Below the pieces are notes generated by a model, which saw only the letters and a list, made by a program, of their open reading frames with translations, was not told the origin of the DNA and searched no databases. Positions 16,411 through 25,512 of a stretch of DNA of 44,573 bases are shown here, piece after piece. This DNA is from an uncultured Acidobacteriota bacterium (GTDB lineage Bacteria; Acidobacteriota; UBA6911; CAINFC01), in NCBI GenBank assembly GCA_903847975.1, contig CAINFC010000142.1:1-44573 (forward strand), given 5' to 3'. A program made the translations under genes and the position numbers. Every line of letters begins with the position of its first letter. Position 1 is the first letter of the stretch.

Positions 16411-17589
16411 GTGAATAGGCAATCTGAAAAGATCCTGGTGGTTGCCGACGACCTGACCGGTGCCGCTGAACTGGCCGGAGTCGGCCTGCGCTACGGCATG
16501 CTTGTCGCTCTCGGAACCTGTCTGCCGTCGGAGGCGGAGACGGATTTGACGGTCATTGATACCAAATCGAGGTCGCTTTCGGAAGAAAATGCGGTCCGGG
16601 CACTGGACGGTCTGGCGCGGCAGATACATTCTAGCAAACGATGGGATCTCATTTACAAGAAAACAGATTCGGTTCTTCGGGGGCATGTAAAGAAGGAGCT
16701 GGAATCTCTTTTAGAAGGACTGGGCATTCCCGCAGCCCTGCTGATTCCGGCTAATCCCTCCTTCGGTAGGACCATTCAGTCAGGCCGCTACTTTCTGGGC
16801 GGAGTGCCGTTGCACAATACCGACTTCCGGCAGGATCCGGAATATCCCCGCACGACCGATGACGTCCTGGCTCTGCTCAACGAAAATAAAGTGGATGTCC
16901 ATTATCTGCCTTGCGGTAGGCCGCTTCCCGGCAGTGGCGTAGCTATCGCCGAGGCCAAATCCGCAGCGGACCTCCGTCTTTGGGCCAGGCATGTGACACA
17001 TTCCGTCTTGCCAGCCGGTGGTGCTGAATTTTTTCAGGCCATTCTGGAAGCGACGGGAAGGAGCGAGATCCGGAAGGAAAAAGAGCTGTTCCCACTGGCA
17101 GGGAAGAAGGTCCTTTTAATCTGCGGGACAGCCAGTTCTTACAGTCATGGCCGAAGAACGGAATGGAAGCGTGCCGGACTTCCTGTCCTGGAACTTCAGC
17201 CTGACGACTTCTTGGATGATGCGAGTGGGTGTAGAAATCTGCCCCGTTGGGTGGATGGTGTCCGTGAAGCCTTTGCCCGAAAGGATTTTGTAGTCGCCGG
17301 AGTTGCGTTGCCGGTTCACCCGGGAGCGGGACCAGCCCACCGAATCGCAGAGGGGATGGCTCTTGTCTTTTCTGAAGTCATCAGAAAGGAACAGCCTGAG
17401 GAACTGCTGATCGAGGGGGGGGCAACGGCCACGGTTCTTTTCGAGCATCTGAACTGGTCTTGTTTCCAGCCTTTGGAGGAACTGGCGATGGGTGTAACCC
17501 GCCTTTGCCCCAAAGACCGTATGAAGCCGGTTGTAACTCTCAAACCGGGCAGTTACCCATGGCCCGATCAACTTTTATTCCCAGGTTAG
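16411..17589 (+). CDS. four-carbon acid sugar kinase (DUF1537)
   Basis: This 392-residue protein has the DUF1537 signatures VVADDLTGAAELAG at the N-terminus, TDTKSR-like VIDTKSRSL, YKKTDSVLRGHVKKEL, and IPANPSFGRTI, with a C-terminal nucleotide-binding part (LLIEGGATATVLFEHL, PVVTLKPGSYPW). The family phosphorylates D-threonate, D-erythronate or related acids at O4 (DtnK/OtnK), feeding PdxA2. It starts at GTG 16411, with GGAGCGG just upstream and the pdxA2 stop 7 bases before. The exact stereochemistry of the substrate cannot be told from the sequence. Confidence 0.88.
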   Translation: MNRQSEKILVVADDLTGAAELAGVGLRYGMLVALGTCLPSEAETDLTVIDTKSRSLSEENAVRALDGLARQIHSSKRWDLIYKKTDSVLRGHVKKELESLLEGLGIPAALLIPANPSFGRTIQSGRYFLGGVPLHNTDFRQDPEYPRTTDDVLALLNENKVDVHYLPCGRPLPGSGVAIAEAKSAADLRLWARHVTHSVLPAGGAEFFQAILEATGRSEIRKEKELFPLAGKKVLLICGTASSYSHGRRTEWKRAGLPVLELQPDDFLDDASGCRNLPRWVDGVREAFARKDFVVAGVALPVHPGAGPAHRIAEGMALVFSEVIRKEQPEELLIEGGATATVLFEHLNWSCFQPLEELAMGVTRLCPKDRMKPVVTLKPGSYPWPDQLLFPG

Positions 17590-17592
17590 CCT

Positions 17593-18720
17593 ATGGATGC
17601 ACGTGAGCGTTTTTTAGCCACTCTTCTTTTTCAATCTCCGGACCGGATTCCTTTCGAACCGGGGCGTCCGCGGGAAAAAACCCTGCACCGGTGGCATAGC
17701 GAAGGCCTGCCGGAAAGCCGCCCCTGGTTCGAATATCTGACCGAGCTTCTGGGTATTCACCCCGACCCCTATGACGTAGAACTTCTACAGCCTGGGGTCA
17801 ACTTCCGGATGATCCCTACCTTCGAAGAAAAGGTCCTGGAACACAGGGACAGCCACTTTATTGTCCAGGACTGGATGGGGAATATTACCGAGATTTCGGA
17901 TGAATACGATTACACCTATATCCGGTCGCCAAAGGATTTCGTAACCCGGAAATGGCATTCCTTCCCGGTCAGCGGCCCCGAGGATTTCGAGCAAATGAAA
18001 AAGCGCTACAACCCCGATGAAGGGACGCGTTATCCGGATGACTTCAAGGAAAGGCTGAAAGTGCTGAAGGAACGACGCCATCCGACTTGCCTGAATTTTT
18101 CGGGTCCTTTCTGGCAAATGAGAGAGTGGTGCGGTTTTGAGCCACTCTGCATGATGTTCGTGGAGCAGCCCGATTTTATTCGGGAGATGGCCTCTTTCTG
18201 GACGGAGTTCATTTCCAGGGTTATGGCTCCGGTGCTGGAAGCCGGGGTGGTTGATTGTCTTCTGATTAATGAGGACATGGCTTACAAGGAAAAGTGCATG
18301 ATCAGCCCGGCGATGACCCGGGAGTTCCTGGCACCCTCCTGGAAAAGGTGGTCCCGCGAAGCCCGACAGGCCGGCGTGCCGATAATCGATGAAGATTCGG
18401 ACGGGATGGTCGCCGGATTGATCCCAATCTGGATTGAGTCCGGGATCAACTGTTGCTGTCCGATGGAGGTGGCGGCCGGAAACGATATTGTTGCCTACAG
18501 AAATCGGTATGGCAAGCAGATCGCATTCCGGCAAGGAATCGACAAGAGGAACATAGCCAAGGGCGGAAGGGTTCTGGAAGAGGAGCTCAGCCGGATATTT
18601 CCTGTCGTTCAGTGTGGCGGATTTATCCCCGGGTGCGACCACGGTGTTCCCCATGATATTTCCTGGCCCCATTTTGTCCGGTACGCGGAAAGGCTGGCGG
18701 AGTGTACCGGGTGGCTCTGA
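17593..18720 (+). CDS. uroporphyrinogen decarboxylase-like (MtaA/CmuA-type) protein
   Basis: This 375-residue barrel protein belongs to the URO-D superfamily branch often found in sugar clusters. It has RERFLATLLFQSPDRIPF at the N-terminus, the LLINEDMAYKEKCMISPAM segment, GINCCCPMEVAAG, and GGFIPGCDHGVPHDIS near the end. True HemE residues for heme synthesis are not evident. Members of this branch include corrinoid-dependent methyltransferases, and many have no known reaction. It begins 3 bases after the kinase, so it belongs to the same operon and may act on the same sugar acid. The substrate is unknown. Confidence 0.8.
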   Translation: MDARERFLATLLFQSPDRIPFEPGRPREKTLHRWHSEGLPESRPWFEYLTELLGIHPDPYDVELLQPGVNFRMIPTFEEKVLEHRDSHFIVQDWMGNITEISDEYDYTYIRSPKDFVTRKWHSFPVSGPEDFEQMKKRYNPDEGTRYPDDFKERLKVLKERRHPTCLNFSGPFWQMREWCGFEPLCMMFVEQPDFIREMASFWTEFISRVMAPVLEAGVVDCLLINEDMAYKEKCMISPAMTREFLAPSWKRWSREARQAGVPIIDEDSDGMVAGLIPIWIESGINCCCPMEVAAGNDIVAYRNRYGKQIAFRQGIDKRNIAKGGRVLEEELSRIFPVVQCGGFIPGCDHGVPHDISWPHFVRYAERLAECTGWL

Positions 18721-18772
18721 GGCAAGGCGGAAATTAGTTCTCTTTCGTATAGGGACTGAAAAGGAGGTCTTC

Positions 18773-20749
18773 ATGTGCCGGATCGGAGAAAACGGCGGGC
18801 AGCAGGTGATCCGACTTGTTTTTATTGTTGTCATTTTTTCTATCCTTCCGGGTTGTGTGCGGGCGGTAGATATTCCTTCCATTCAATTAGACGCCGGAAA
18901 GACAGGGGAGCCGGTTTCCCCATTCATCTATGGCCAGTTTATCGAGCACCTGGGCCGGTGTATTTATGGTGGCATCTGGGCCGAAATGCTTGAGGACCGT
19001 AAGTTTTATTTTTCCGTTACCCAGGAGCACAAACCTTACAAAATGAACCCCGGAGATAAACAATGGGACGCTCCACCTTTTCCTGAACTGGTTGCCTCTC
19101 CGTGGCGCTGGACAGGTAGGGGTTCCGTGCAAATGGTCCAGGAAAAGAGATTTGTGGGAGAACATTCCCCCCAAATAACGATTGCAGAGGGATTGGCGGG
19201 AATTGAACAGGCAGGGTTGGGGCTCGTCAAGGGGAAAAAATATACGGGATATATCTGGCTGGCAGGAGATGCATCCTCCGCACCCATTCGCATCAGCCTT
19301 GTCTGGGCAAGATCCGGCGAAAAGCAATCCCGTCAATCGGTGGATATCAGCCGAATTTCCGGGGAATATTCCCGGGCCTCATTCCAGTTTATTGCCGGAG
19401 AATCGACGGAAGACGGCGTCCTGGAAATTGCGGGGTTGGGCAGAGGGAATTTTCGTGTGGGTGCGGTTTCTCTCATGCCGGCGGATAACGTACAGGGATT
19501 TCGTGCCGACGTACTGCTGTTGCTGAAACAGCTCAATTCTCCGATCTACCGATGGCCCGGCGGTAATTTTGTCAGCGGCTATAACTGGCGGGATGGAATC
19601 GGAGACCGTGATCGGCGCCCACCGCGGAAGAATCCGGCCTGGACGGGAGTGGAGTCCAATGACGTTGGCCTGCACGAATACCTTGCCTTCTGCCGCCTCC
19701 TGGGTGCCGAGCCTTATATCGCTGCCAATACCGGGGCGGGAACTCCGGAGCAGGCCGGTGAAGAGGTTCAGTATTGCAACGGATCTGCGGAAACGCCTCT
19801 CGGAAAGCTGCGTGCACAGAATGGGGAGGCGGCTCCTTTCCGGGTGCGCTATTGGAGCGCTGGCAACGAAATGTACGGCAAGTGGCAGATCGGACACATG
19901 CCGCTTGCCGATTATGTCCGAAAGCACAACCTGGTCGCTGAAGCCATGACCAAGGCAGACCCGAACATCAAGATCATTGCTGTTGGAAGTGTCGGCTCCT
20001 GGGACGAAACGATGCTCAAGGAATGTGCCGGCCATATGAGTCTGATCAGCGAACATTTCTACTGTAAGAGCAAGACGGACCTGGCGGCTCACGTGGCCCA
20101 GATTCCGGATAACATCCGAAGGATAGCTGAAGCGCATCGGCGGTACCGCGCAACAATTCCAGGTCTGCAGGAAAAGGACATCCGTATTGCCCTGGATGAA
20201 TGGAATTTCTGGTATGGACCTTACATTTATGGGGAACTGGGAACCCAGTATTTTCTGAAAGATGCTCTGGGTATCGTTGCCGGCATCCATGAATATGCCC
20301 GCCAGTCGGATATGATCTTCATGGCCAATTATGCCCAGACGGTCAACGTGATCGGGGCCTTGAAAACCAGCAAAACTGCGGCTGTCCTGGATTCGACCGG
20401 CGTGGCCCTGGCGTTGTACCGAAAAGAATTTGGCGTTATCCCGGTAAAAGTGGAAGGGTATACCAAGCCACACGATGTGATGGCTGCCTGGAGCGCTGAT
20501 CGTCGGGCACTGACGGTGTCGGTTGTCAATCCTACGCACCAGGAATATGGTTTTTCCTTGCAGCCAATTGGGGTTAGCCTGGCTTCCAGGGGAACGGTTT
20601 GGGTGTTAACGGGTCCGGCGGAATCTTCCTGCAACATTCCCGGAAAAGAGCCCCAGGTAACAGTCAAGGAGAACAGGCTGGATGTTGGGGATGGCAAGCT
20701 GACCGTAGCTCCGCTCAGCGCTGCTCTTTTCCGGTTGGTCGTAAAATAA
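18773..20749 (+). CDS. GH51 alpha-L-arabinofuranosidase, exported
   Basis: The start at 18773 follows a strong AAGGAGGT site. The N-terminus has a hydrophobic stretch ending in a possible lipobox (ILPGC), which would make it a lipoprotein, or else a plain Sec signal. The 658-residue product has the GH51 opening (VSPFIYGQFIEHLGRCIYGGIW), a carbohydrate-binding-like insert, YRWPGGNFVSGYNWRDGIG, the acid/base motif WSAGNE (E366) and the nucleophile motif DEWNFW (E476), then a C-terminal beta-sandwich. It should release L-arabinofuranose from arabinan, arabinoxylan or arabinogalactan. It follows the URO-D-like gene by 52 bases and ends 11 bases from the convergent transposase-like gene. Confidence 0.93.
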   Translation: MCRIGENGGQQVIRLVFIVVIFSILPGCVRAVDIPSIQLDAGKTGEPVSPFIYGQFIEHLGRCIYGGIWAEMLEDRKFYFSVTQEHKPYKMNPGDKQWDAPPFPELVASPWRWTGRGSVQMVQEKRFVGEHSPQITIAEGLAGIEQAGLGLVKGKKYTGYIWLAGDASSAPIRISLVWARSGEKQSRQSVDISRISGEYSRASFQFIAGESTEDGVLEIAGLGRGNFRVGAVSLMPADNVQGFRADVLLLLKQLNSPIYRWPGGNFVSGYNWRDGIGDRDRRPPRKNPAWTGVESNDVGLHEYLAFCRLLGAEPYIAANTGAGTPEQAGEEVQYCNGSAETPLGKLRAQNGEAAPFRVRYWSAGNEMYGKWQIGHMPLADYVRKHNLVAEAMTKADPNIKIIAVGSVGSWDETMLKECAGHMSLISEHFYCKSKTDLAAHVAQIPDNIRRIAEAHRRYRATIPGLQEKDIRIALDEWNFWYGPYIYGELGTQYFLKDALGIVAGIHEYARQSDMIFMANYAQTVNVIGALKTSKTAAVLDSTGVALALYRKEFGVIPVKVEGYTKPHDVMAAWSADRRALTVSVVNPTHQEYGFSLQPIGVSLASRGTVWVLTGPAESSCNIPGKEPQVTVKENRLDVGDGKLTVAPLSAALFRLVVK

Positions 20750-20760
20750 AAAGGTATCCT

Positions 20761-21816
20761 TCAGGTACCAAAGAGGATTCGGCAGATTCGAATACCCTGG
20801 AACCAATTTAGTCCCGATGCCTTGGCGTGAGCCATAATGTGGCTTGCCCGGCCCAGGATTCTTCGAAAAAGACTATCGTAGTTGTCCAGAGATTGGGTCC
20901 AGCAGGTAACGTTAATGGATAAACGTTCCAGAATGGGAGCCAACTCCAACGGGATGGAACCCTTTCCCGTGGATGACTTTTCTCGTCCGACGGCGTCAAG
21001 GATATCAAAATATTCCTTTTCATCAAGTTTCTGAAAAACTCCTTTCCGGGAGAAACGATCCGTCAGCGGACAAAGCCAATCCGGTTCGCCACCGGTTTCC
21101 TGCTGTATTGCTGAAGTGATGCCTGGCGGCATATCCGGGTTCTCAGGAGAATGGGGCTGGCCTTGGGCCGCCTTGCGAAAAGCCTGAATGCGTTCGCAGG
21201 CCGAGGTGAACCAACTTTCTTCGGGAGTTTTTGCTTCGCCTGCCCGAATCGGGTTCAGGTCAACATATGCCAGGCAGGTCAATAGGGCCGCTTCGTCGAT
21301 CAACAATTTGCACTTAAAACGACCTTCCCAGAATCGTCCCTTGCACTGGTCTTCCTGGTTTGCCATCCTGGCAATGCGTTCATCCAGACAACGCATGAAC
21401 CAACTTAAGTCGTTTAATCGTTGTCTTAGGCATTCAATCCTTTCCGCATCACGGGTGAGTGGCTCGATTATTTCGTGAGAGGGTGTCCAGTCTGCCTTCC
21501 CCTTGAAAAGCGGGGGTGGGAAAAGACGCAGCCACCGGCATGCGATCTCTTGTGGGGAAAGATTTCCGGCAATATCGGGTCTGGTCCGTAGAATGATATG
21601 AATATGGTTGCTTTGAACGGAATATCCGATCACATCCAGGACGAATATTCTGCTGAGAAAAACCATTCGGCTTCTTATCCAACCCCTTCGGTGCTCGAAA
21701 TTTTTACCGGATTGGCAGTCAAAGCCGCAAAGGAAAGCCCGGCGGACGCATCTTGTCATGCAATGGTAGCTTCTGACTTGGTCTTTTTCGACGATCTGTT
21801 TTCGTGCATTGGCCAT
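20761..21816 (-). CDS. REP-associated tyrosine transposase-like protein (RAYT, Y1 family)
   Basis: This 351-residue protein has the IS200/Y1 transposase fold features of RAYTs: RSYHCMTRCVRRAFLCG at the N-terminus, the HUH metal motif SNHIHI (H71, H73), and YVDLNPIRAG containing the likely catalytic Y184. The large C-terminal half follows the pattern of long RAYTs (about 350 residues). Y1 enzymes nick single-stranded DNA at hairpins; RAYTs act on dispersed REP repeats and are normally not mobile themselves. ATG 21816 has GAGGA upstream. A GGGACATCCA repeat lies about 85 bases upstream, and the same repeat family is spread over the neighbouring 18 kb. No terminal inverted repeats or second gene of an insertion sequence are seen. 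Confidence 0.87.
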   Translation of the reverse strand: MANARKQIVEKDQVRSYHCMTRCVRRAFLCGFDCQSGKNFEHRRGWIRSRMVFLSRIFVLDVIGYSVQSNHIHIILRTRPDIAGNLSPQEIACRWLRLFPPPLFKGKADWTPSHEIIEPLTRDAERIECLRQRLNDLSWFMRCLDERIARMANQEDQCKGRFWEGRFKCKLLIDEAALLTCLAYVDLNPIRAGEAKTPEESWFTSACERIQAFRKAAQGQPHSPENPDMPPGITSAIQQETGGEPDWLCPLTDRFSRKGVFQKLDEKEYFDILDAVGREKSSTGKGSIPLELAPILERLSINVTCWTQSLDNYDSLFRRILGRASHIMAHAKASGLNWFQGIRICRILFGT

Positions 21817-21880
21817 AAAAAATCCTCAAAATGTGATTCCTCCGATCTTAATAACGGAGCGAGCCGGAAGTTTGCGAAAT

Positions 21881-21920
21881 GGAAAAACGGGGAAAAACGG
21901 GGACATCCATTTTTTTCTGT
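21881..21920. repeat. repeat upstream of the RAYT gene
   Basis: A 10-bp tandem, GGAAAAACGG (21881-21890, 21891-21900), runs into GGACATCCATTTTTTT (21901-21916). Together they contain the GGGGACATCCA core of the window-wide repeat family in the region between the divergent RAYT and LamG-like genes. Confidence 0.75.
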
Positions 21921-22034
21921 TAATCTGCTCGGTTCCGGTGGGGCGTGAGGGGCAGCAAAAGTGACTGTCCTTTATTTTTCTTTTGCTTTACAATCATTGA
22001 TGAAATGTATGTGAAACGCACGGAGAGCAATGCT

Positions 22035-22712
22035 ATGCAGCAAAACCACTTCAGGATTATCAGAAACATCGCCGGCCTTGCGGCCTTGATTTTAGCTTCT
22101 TCGATTTCAGGACAGGCACAGAACACATTGAAGCCCGATTTAAAATCCATCCCCCAGGGGGTCCGGTGGAAGGGGGCAATATCTCTTGTCAAGCTGGTGG
22201 AAAAGGACAATCATCCAGCGGCAGAATTCAATCAGGCCGGGGCCCACCTGGTCTGGTTAAACGGATTTCAATTTGACCAGGGGACCATCGAATTTGACGC
22301 CAAAGGGCAGAGCGCCCCGCCGCAAAGCAGCTTTATCGGTGTGGCATTCCATGTTGTTGATGAAAAGAACTACGATGCCGTCTATTTCCGGCCATTCAAT
22401 TTCCGTGCCGCAGAGACCGAGCGAAAAATCCATGCCGTGCAGTACATATCAGAACCGGAATGGCCCTGGCAGCGGCTGCGTCAGGAAAAGACCGGCCAGT
22501 ACGAAAAACCCATCGATCCGGCTCCAGATGGTGACACCTGGTTTCATGCCCGAATCGTTGTGACCCGTCCCAAAATTACGGTCTTTGTCAACGGTGCCTC
22601 CACGCCGTCCCTCATTGTTGACCAGCTTGCAGACCGCAAGGACGGCAGCGTCGGACTCTGGTGCAACGGCTACGGCGTTATCGCCAATCTGTCAATTACC
22701 CCCGCTCCATAA
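22035..22712 (+). CDS. secreted LamG/DUF1080-like carbohydrate-binding protein
   Basis: The start at 22035 is chosen for the GGAGAG ribosome site; an in-frame ATG at 22005 is possible. A signal peptide (IAGLAALILASSISGQAQ) precedes a single concanavalin-like beta-sandwich of about 200 residues: FQFDQGTIEFDAKGQ, SFIGVAFHVVDEKNYDAVYFRPF, DTWFHARIVV and VFVNGASTPSLIV. These are the strands seen in DUF1080/3-keto-disaccharide hydrolase-type and LamG domains. No catalytic residues can be assigned, so binding is as likely as hydrolysis. The next gene, a fucosidase, starts 26 bases later. Confidence 0.75.
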   Translation: MQQNHFRIIRNIAGLAALILASSISGQAQNTLKPDLKSIPQGVRWKGAISLVKLVEKDNHPAAEFNQAGAHLVWLNGFQFDQGTIEFDAKGQSAPPQSSFIGVAFHVVDEKNYDAVYFRPFNFRAAETERKIHAVQYISEPEWPWQRLRQEKTGQYEKPIDPAPDGDTWFHARIVVTRPKITVFVNGASTPSLIVDQLADRKDGSVGLWCNGYGVIANLSITPAP

Positions 22713-22738
22713 TTTGCATCCGGGAGGAAATCAAGATT

Positions 22739-23929
22739 ATGACCCTCATTTCCCGTCGTTCTCTGCTTCTTGCCGGTCCGTCCTGCGCCCTGGTTTCCCT
22801 CCGAGCGGCCCCTCCTATTCCTTCGTACCTGAAAAAGCATGAGAGCCTGCTTTTCCAGAACCCCAAAACCGCTGGCCTGACCTGGTTCAGGGAAGCGCGG
22901 TTCGGTCTCTTCATGCACTACGGCCTGTACAGTATCCCTGCACGGGGCGAATGGGTGATGTACCAGGAAGCCATCCCGTTGGCTGAATACGAGAAGTTTA
23001 AGGAACAATTCCGGGTCGAAAAATTTGATGCCGATTTCATCACCGACCTGGCCTGTGAGGCGGGAATGAATTATGTCAACATCACCGCACGGCACCATGA
23101 CAGTTTTTGCCTGTTCGAATCCAGGCACTCCGATTACACCAGCGCAGCCAGTCCGGCCCGCCGCGACCTGGTCAGGGAGCTGGCAGACCAGTGCCGTAAA
23201 AAAGATCTGGGCCTGTTTCTCTATTATTCCTATGCACTTGACTGGCGTCACCCTTATTTTTATCCACGTAAATTCAGCTCCATCGCCCGCCCGGACTACA
23301 AGAATCCAGAGCCCCGCTATCTTTGGAAAAAGGACGAGGATTTCGCTCGCTACATCGACTTTGTCCACGCTCAGATCCGGGAGCTGCTGAATAACTACGG
23401 TCCCCTGGCCGGCCTCTGGCTGGACCCAATCATGGGATATTACGCCCGGCCGGACCTCTTCCCGATCCGGGAAACCTACTCGATTATTCGCAGCCTGCAG
23501 CCACAGGCGCTGGTTTGCTTCAAGCAGGGAGCCAATGGTACCGAGGACTTTGCCGCTCCCGAGCGCACCGGCCAATCGCTGGCGGACCGCGTCCTCAAGC
23601 AGCATGGGCCGGAAAAGGCCAAAGTTGCCGCGGAAGCCTGGGAGGCCAACCGGAACAAGCATAACGAGATCTGCGACACTCTTCAGCCTCGGGTCTGGGG
23701 ATACAAGCGAGACGACGACCGGCAGCACCTCGATGCCGAAGAGGTGCGAAGAAGGCTGGGCCTGGCCTTCGGACAGAGCTGCAATTTGTTGATGAATACC
23801 GGTCCTCTGGCCGACGGATCCATCCACCCGACCGACGTGAAAACCCTGCGGGAAGTGGGCCGTCGCATCCGCCAGGAAGGCTGGCCGGCACCGATTTCGC
23901 CTGCGCCCCCAAAGGCTCCTGCAGATTGA
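22739..23929 (+). CDS. GH29 alpha-L-fucosidase, Tat-exported
   Basis: The start at 22739 follows GGGAGGA. The N-terminus MTLISRRSLLLAGPSCALVS has a twin-arginine pattern. The 396-residue enzyme has the GH29 segments WFREARFGLFMHYGLYS, GMNYVNITARHHDSFCLF, DLVRELADQCRKK and GPLAGLWLDPIMG, where D229 is the likely nucleophile, and SCNLLMNTGPLADGSI near the end. It cleaves alpha-L-fucose from glycans. It is compact and lacks the extra C-terminal beta-sandwich of many GH29 members. The stop codon overlaps a strong promoter for the following gene. Confidence 0.9.
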   Translation: MTLISRRSLLLAGPSCALVSLRAAPPIPSYLKKHESLLFQNPKTAGLTWFREARFGLFMHYGLYSIPARGEWVMYQEAIPLAEYEKFKEQFRVEKFDADFITDLACEAGMNYVNITARHHDSFCLFESRHSDYTSAASPARRDLVRELADQCRKKDLGLFLYYSYALDWRHPYFYPRKFSSIARPDYKNPEPRYLWKKDEDFARYIDFVHAQIRELLNNYGPLAGLWLDPIMGYYARPDLFPIRETYSIIRSLQPQALVCFKQGANGTEDFAAPERTGQSLADRVLKQHGPEKAKVAAEAWEANRNKHNEICDTLQPRVWGYKRDDDRQHLDAEEVRRRLGLAFGQSCNLLMNTGPLADGSIHPTDVKTLREVGRRIRQEGWPAPISPAPPKAPAD

Positions 23930-23954
23930 CACTCGGGTGGCGACCTTTTACAAT
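23926..23954 (+). promoter_or_regulatory. consensus sigma70-type promoter, probably leaderless
   Basis: TTGACA (23926-23931) is followed by a 17-base spacer and TACAAT (23949-23954). The ATG of the next gene lies at 23961, just 6 bases after the -10, which would make the transcript start at or near the start codon. TTGACA overlaps the stop codon of the fucosidase gene, and no Shine-Dalgarno sequence is seen. Confidence 0.6.
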
Positions 23955-23960
23955 CTGGGT

Positions 23961-25478
23961 ATGAATACATATCAAAAGAGAACGGCTGTCCTCCTCCTGT
24001 CATTTTTCGTATATCTATCCTTGCCGGCTCGGATTTTCCCGGCCCCCCTGAAAGGCCGAGGCGTGTGGGCTAATCCCCGCGACGCCGGCCAGACCGAAGC
24101 CTCCGTCGCCGCTTTTGCCGAGCAGCTGGCTGCTGCCCATATCAATACGGTCATCATGGAATTCAAAAGCTCCGGCGGGCTGAGCTGGCCGAGCCGCAAG
24201 TTCCCGGAGGCCGTTCTGCCGGCTTACCGCAACTTCGACCTGCCGGCCATTCTGATCCGCGAATGCCACAAGCGCAGCATCGCGGTTCATGCCTGGTTCT
24301 TCGATTTTGCCGAGGGCGCCGATTCCTTTGTGGCCAAAACCCACCCGGAGTGGCGTGCGCTGAGCCCGGCGGGAAAGCCGACTTCCGACGAAATACTGCG
24401 CGGCAGCCCCTACCGCATGAGCTGGATGTGCCCGGCGCGAAGGCCCGGATACACCGACCAATGGCTAATCCCGGTAATTGCCGAGTTCGTGGAGATGTAC
24501 GAGGTCGATGCCATTCATCACGACTACGTGCGCTATCCGGGGGACCTGGCCCCTGATACCTACTGCTTCTGCGATTACTGCCTGCAGCATCTTCCGGAAT
24601 ATGCCTACTACCTGTCGCCGACTTTTCCCGAAAAGCCCCTGCTGCCGGCGGCATTTGACCGGCCCCACCTGGAAGCCCACTGGGAGAAAAGCTCCCGTAT
24701 CCTGCCCTCGAACTGGGATCAGTATTCACGGGAAATGAAAAGCCGTTTTCTTCTGACCGGCAGTTCCTTCCCGGGTGGGAACCATGACTTGGACTATTTC
24801 TTCTACGAGTACCGCATCCACTATGTCCTGGAATTCGTCCGCCAGGTTTACGAGACGGTGAAGAAGATCCGGCCGAACATCGAAGTTTCAGCGGCGGTCT
24901 TCAAAAATCCGTTGCAGAGCGGGCGCTTCATCGGGCAGGACTGGCGGCGTTTCGCCCCCTGGGTTCATTATGCCATGCCGATGGACTACCGCAGTCACTT
25001 CAGCGGAGATCACGAAACCTATCTGGCACTGCTCGCGGAAACCGTACGGCTGCAAAAGGCCTGGGCACAGGACTTCGCCCACCTCTGGATCGGAGTCGCC
25101 ACCATCGGCATCTATGACGAAGAGCGACAGCCGCTACAGCGCCTGATGCGCCTCATGCGGGATGAATCCTCCCCTCCCGCAGCCCTGTCTGCTGACTTCG
25201 GCCTGGTTGCCAATAAAATACGCCCGGTCAATCCGGAGCTGCATGCTGCCCTGGCCAAATTCCTGGAAAACGGCCAGGACCGGGCTGCCGTTCGTCAGAA
25301 GCTGGAAGAGTTTTTGGCCAATCTGCCTGCCTCCTATGTGCCGCCGGAGAAATTCGTGCGCACCCTGCAGGCGGTTCGCGACCAGCAGGCCGAGGGGATC
25401 GTCATCTTCTCGGCCGGGGGCCTCCGCAGCGCAGGGCTCTGGGAAGCTGTCGGAAAATTCTTCTCCTCCAGCCAATAG
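23961..25478 (+). CDS. GHL10 (DUF187-like) glycosidase, secreted
   Basis: This 505-residue product has a signal peptide (AVLLLSFFVYLSLPARIFP) followed by a GHL10-type TIM barrel. Family segments include GVWANPRD, ITTVIMEFKSSGG-like INTVIMEFKSSGGL, AVHAWFFDFAEG, the active-site WMCPARRPGYTDQW and VDAIHHDYVRYPG, where acidic residues sit at strand ends, and VSAAVFKN. The family (DUF187, Glycosyl hydrolase-like 10) includes enzymes thought to cleave bacterial or host polysaccharides, but substrates are mostly unknown. It could act with the adjacent fucosidase on a branched glycan. Confidence 0.85.
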   Translation: MNTYQKRTAVLLLSFFVYLSLPARIFPAPLKGRGVWANPRDAGQTEASVAAFAEQLAAAHINTVIMEFKSSGGLSWPSRKFPEAVLPAYRNFDLPAILIRECHKRSIAVHAWFFDFAEGADSFVAKTHPEWRALSPAGKPTSDEILRGSPYRMSWMCPARRPGYTDQWLIPVIAEFVEMYEVDAIHHDYVRYPGDLAPDTYCFCDYCLQHLPEYAYYLSPTFPEKPLLPAAFDRPHLEAHWEKSSRILPSNWDQYSREMKSRFLLTGSSFPGGNHDLDYFFYEYRIHYVLEFVRQVYETVKKIRPNIEVSAAVFKNPLQSGRFIGQDWRRFAPWVHYAMPMDYRSHFSGDHETYLALLAETVRLQKAWAQDFAHLWIGVATIGIYDEERQPLQRLMRLMRDESSPPAALSADFGLVANKIRPVNPELHAALAKFLENGQDRAAVRQKLEEFLANLPASYVPPEKFVRTLQAVRDQQAEGIVIFSAGGLRSAGLWEAVGKFFSSSQ

Positions 25479-25512
25479 CCGATTCATAAACGGGCCGTGC
25501 CTCAGGGCATTC

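Noticed and set aside
20761-21816. Complete IS200/IS605 insertion sequence
   Set aside because: No tnpB, no defined subterminal hairpins at both ends and no target duplication were seen; the gene is of the long RAYT type.
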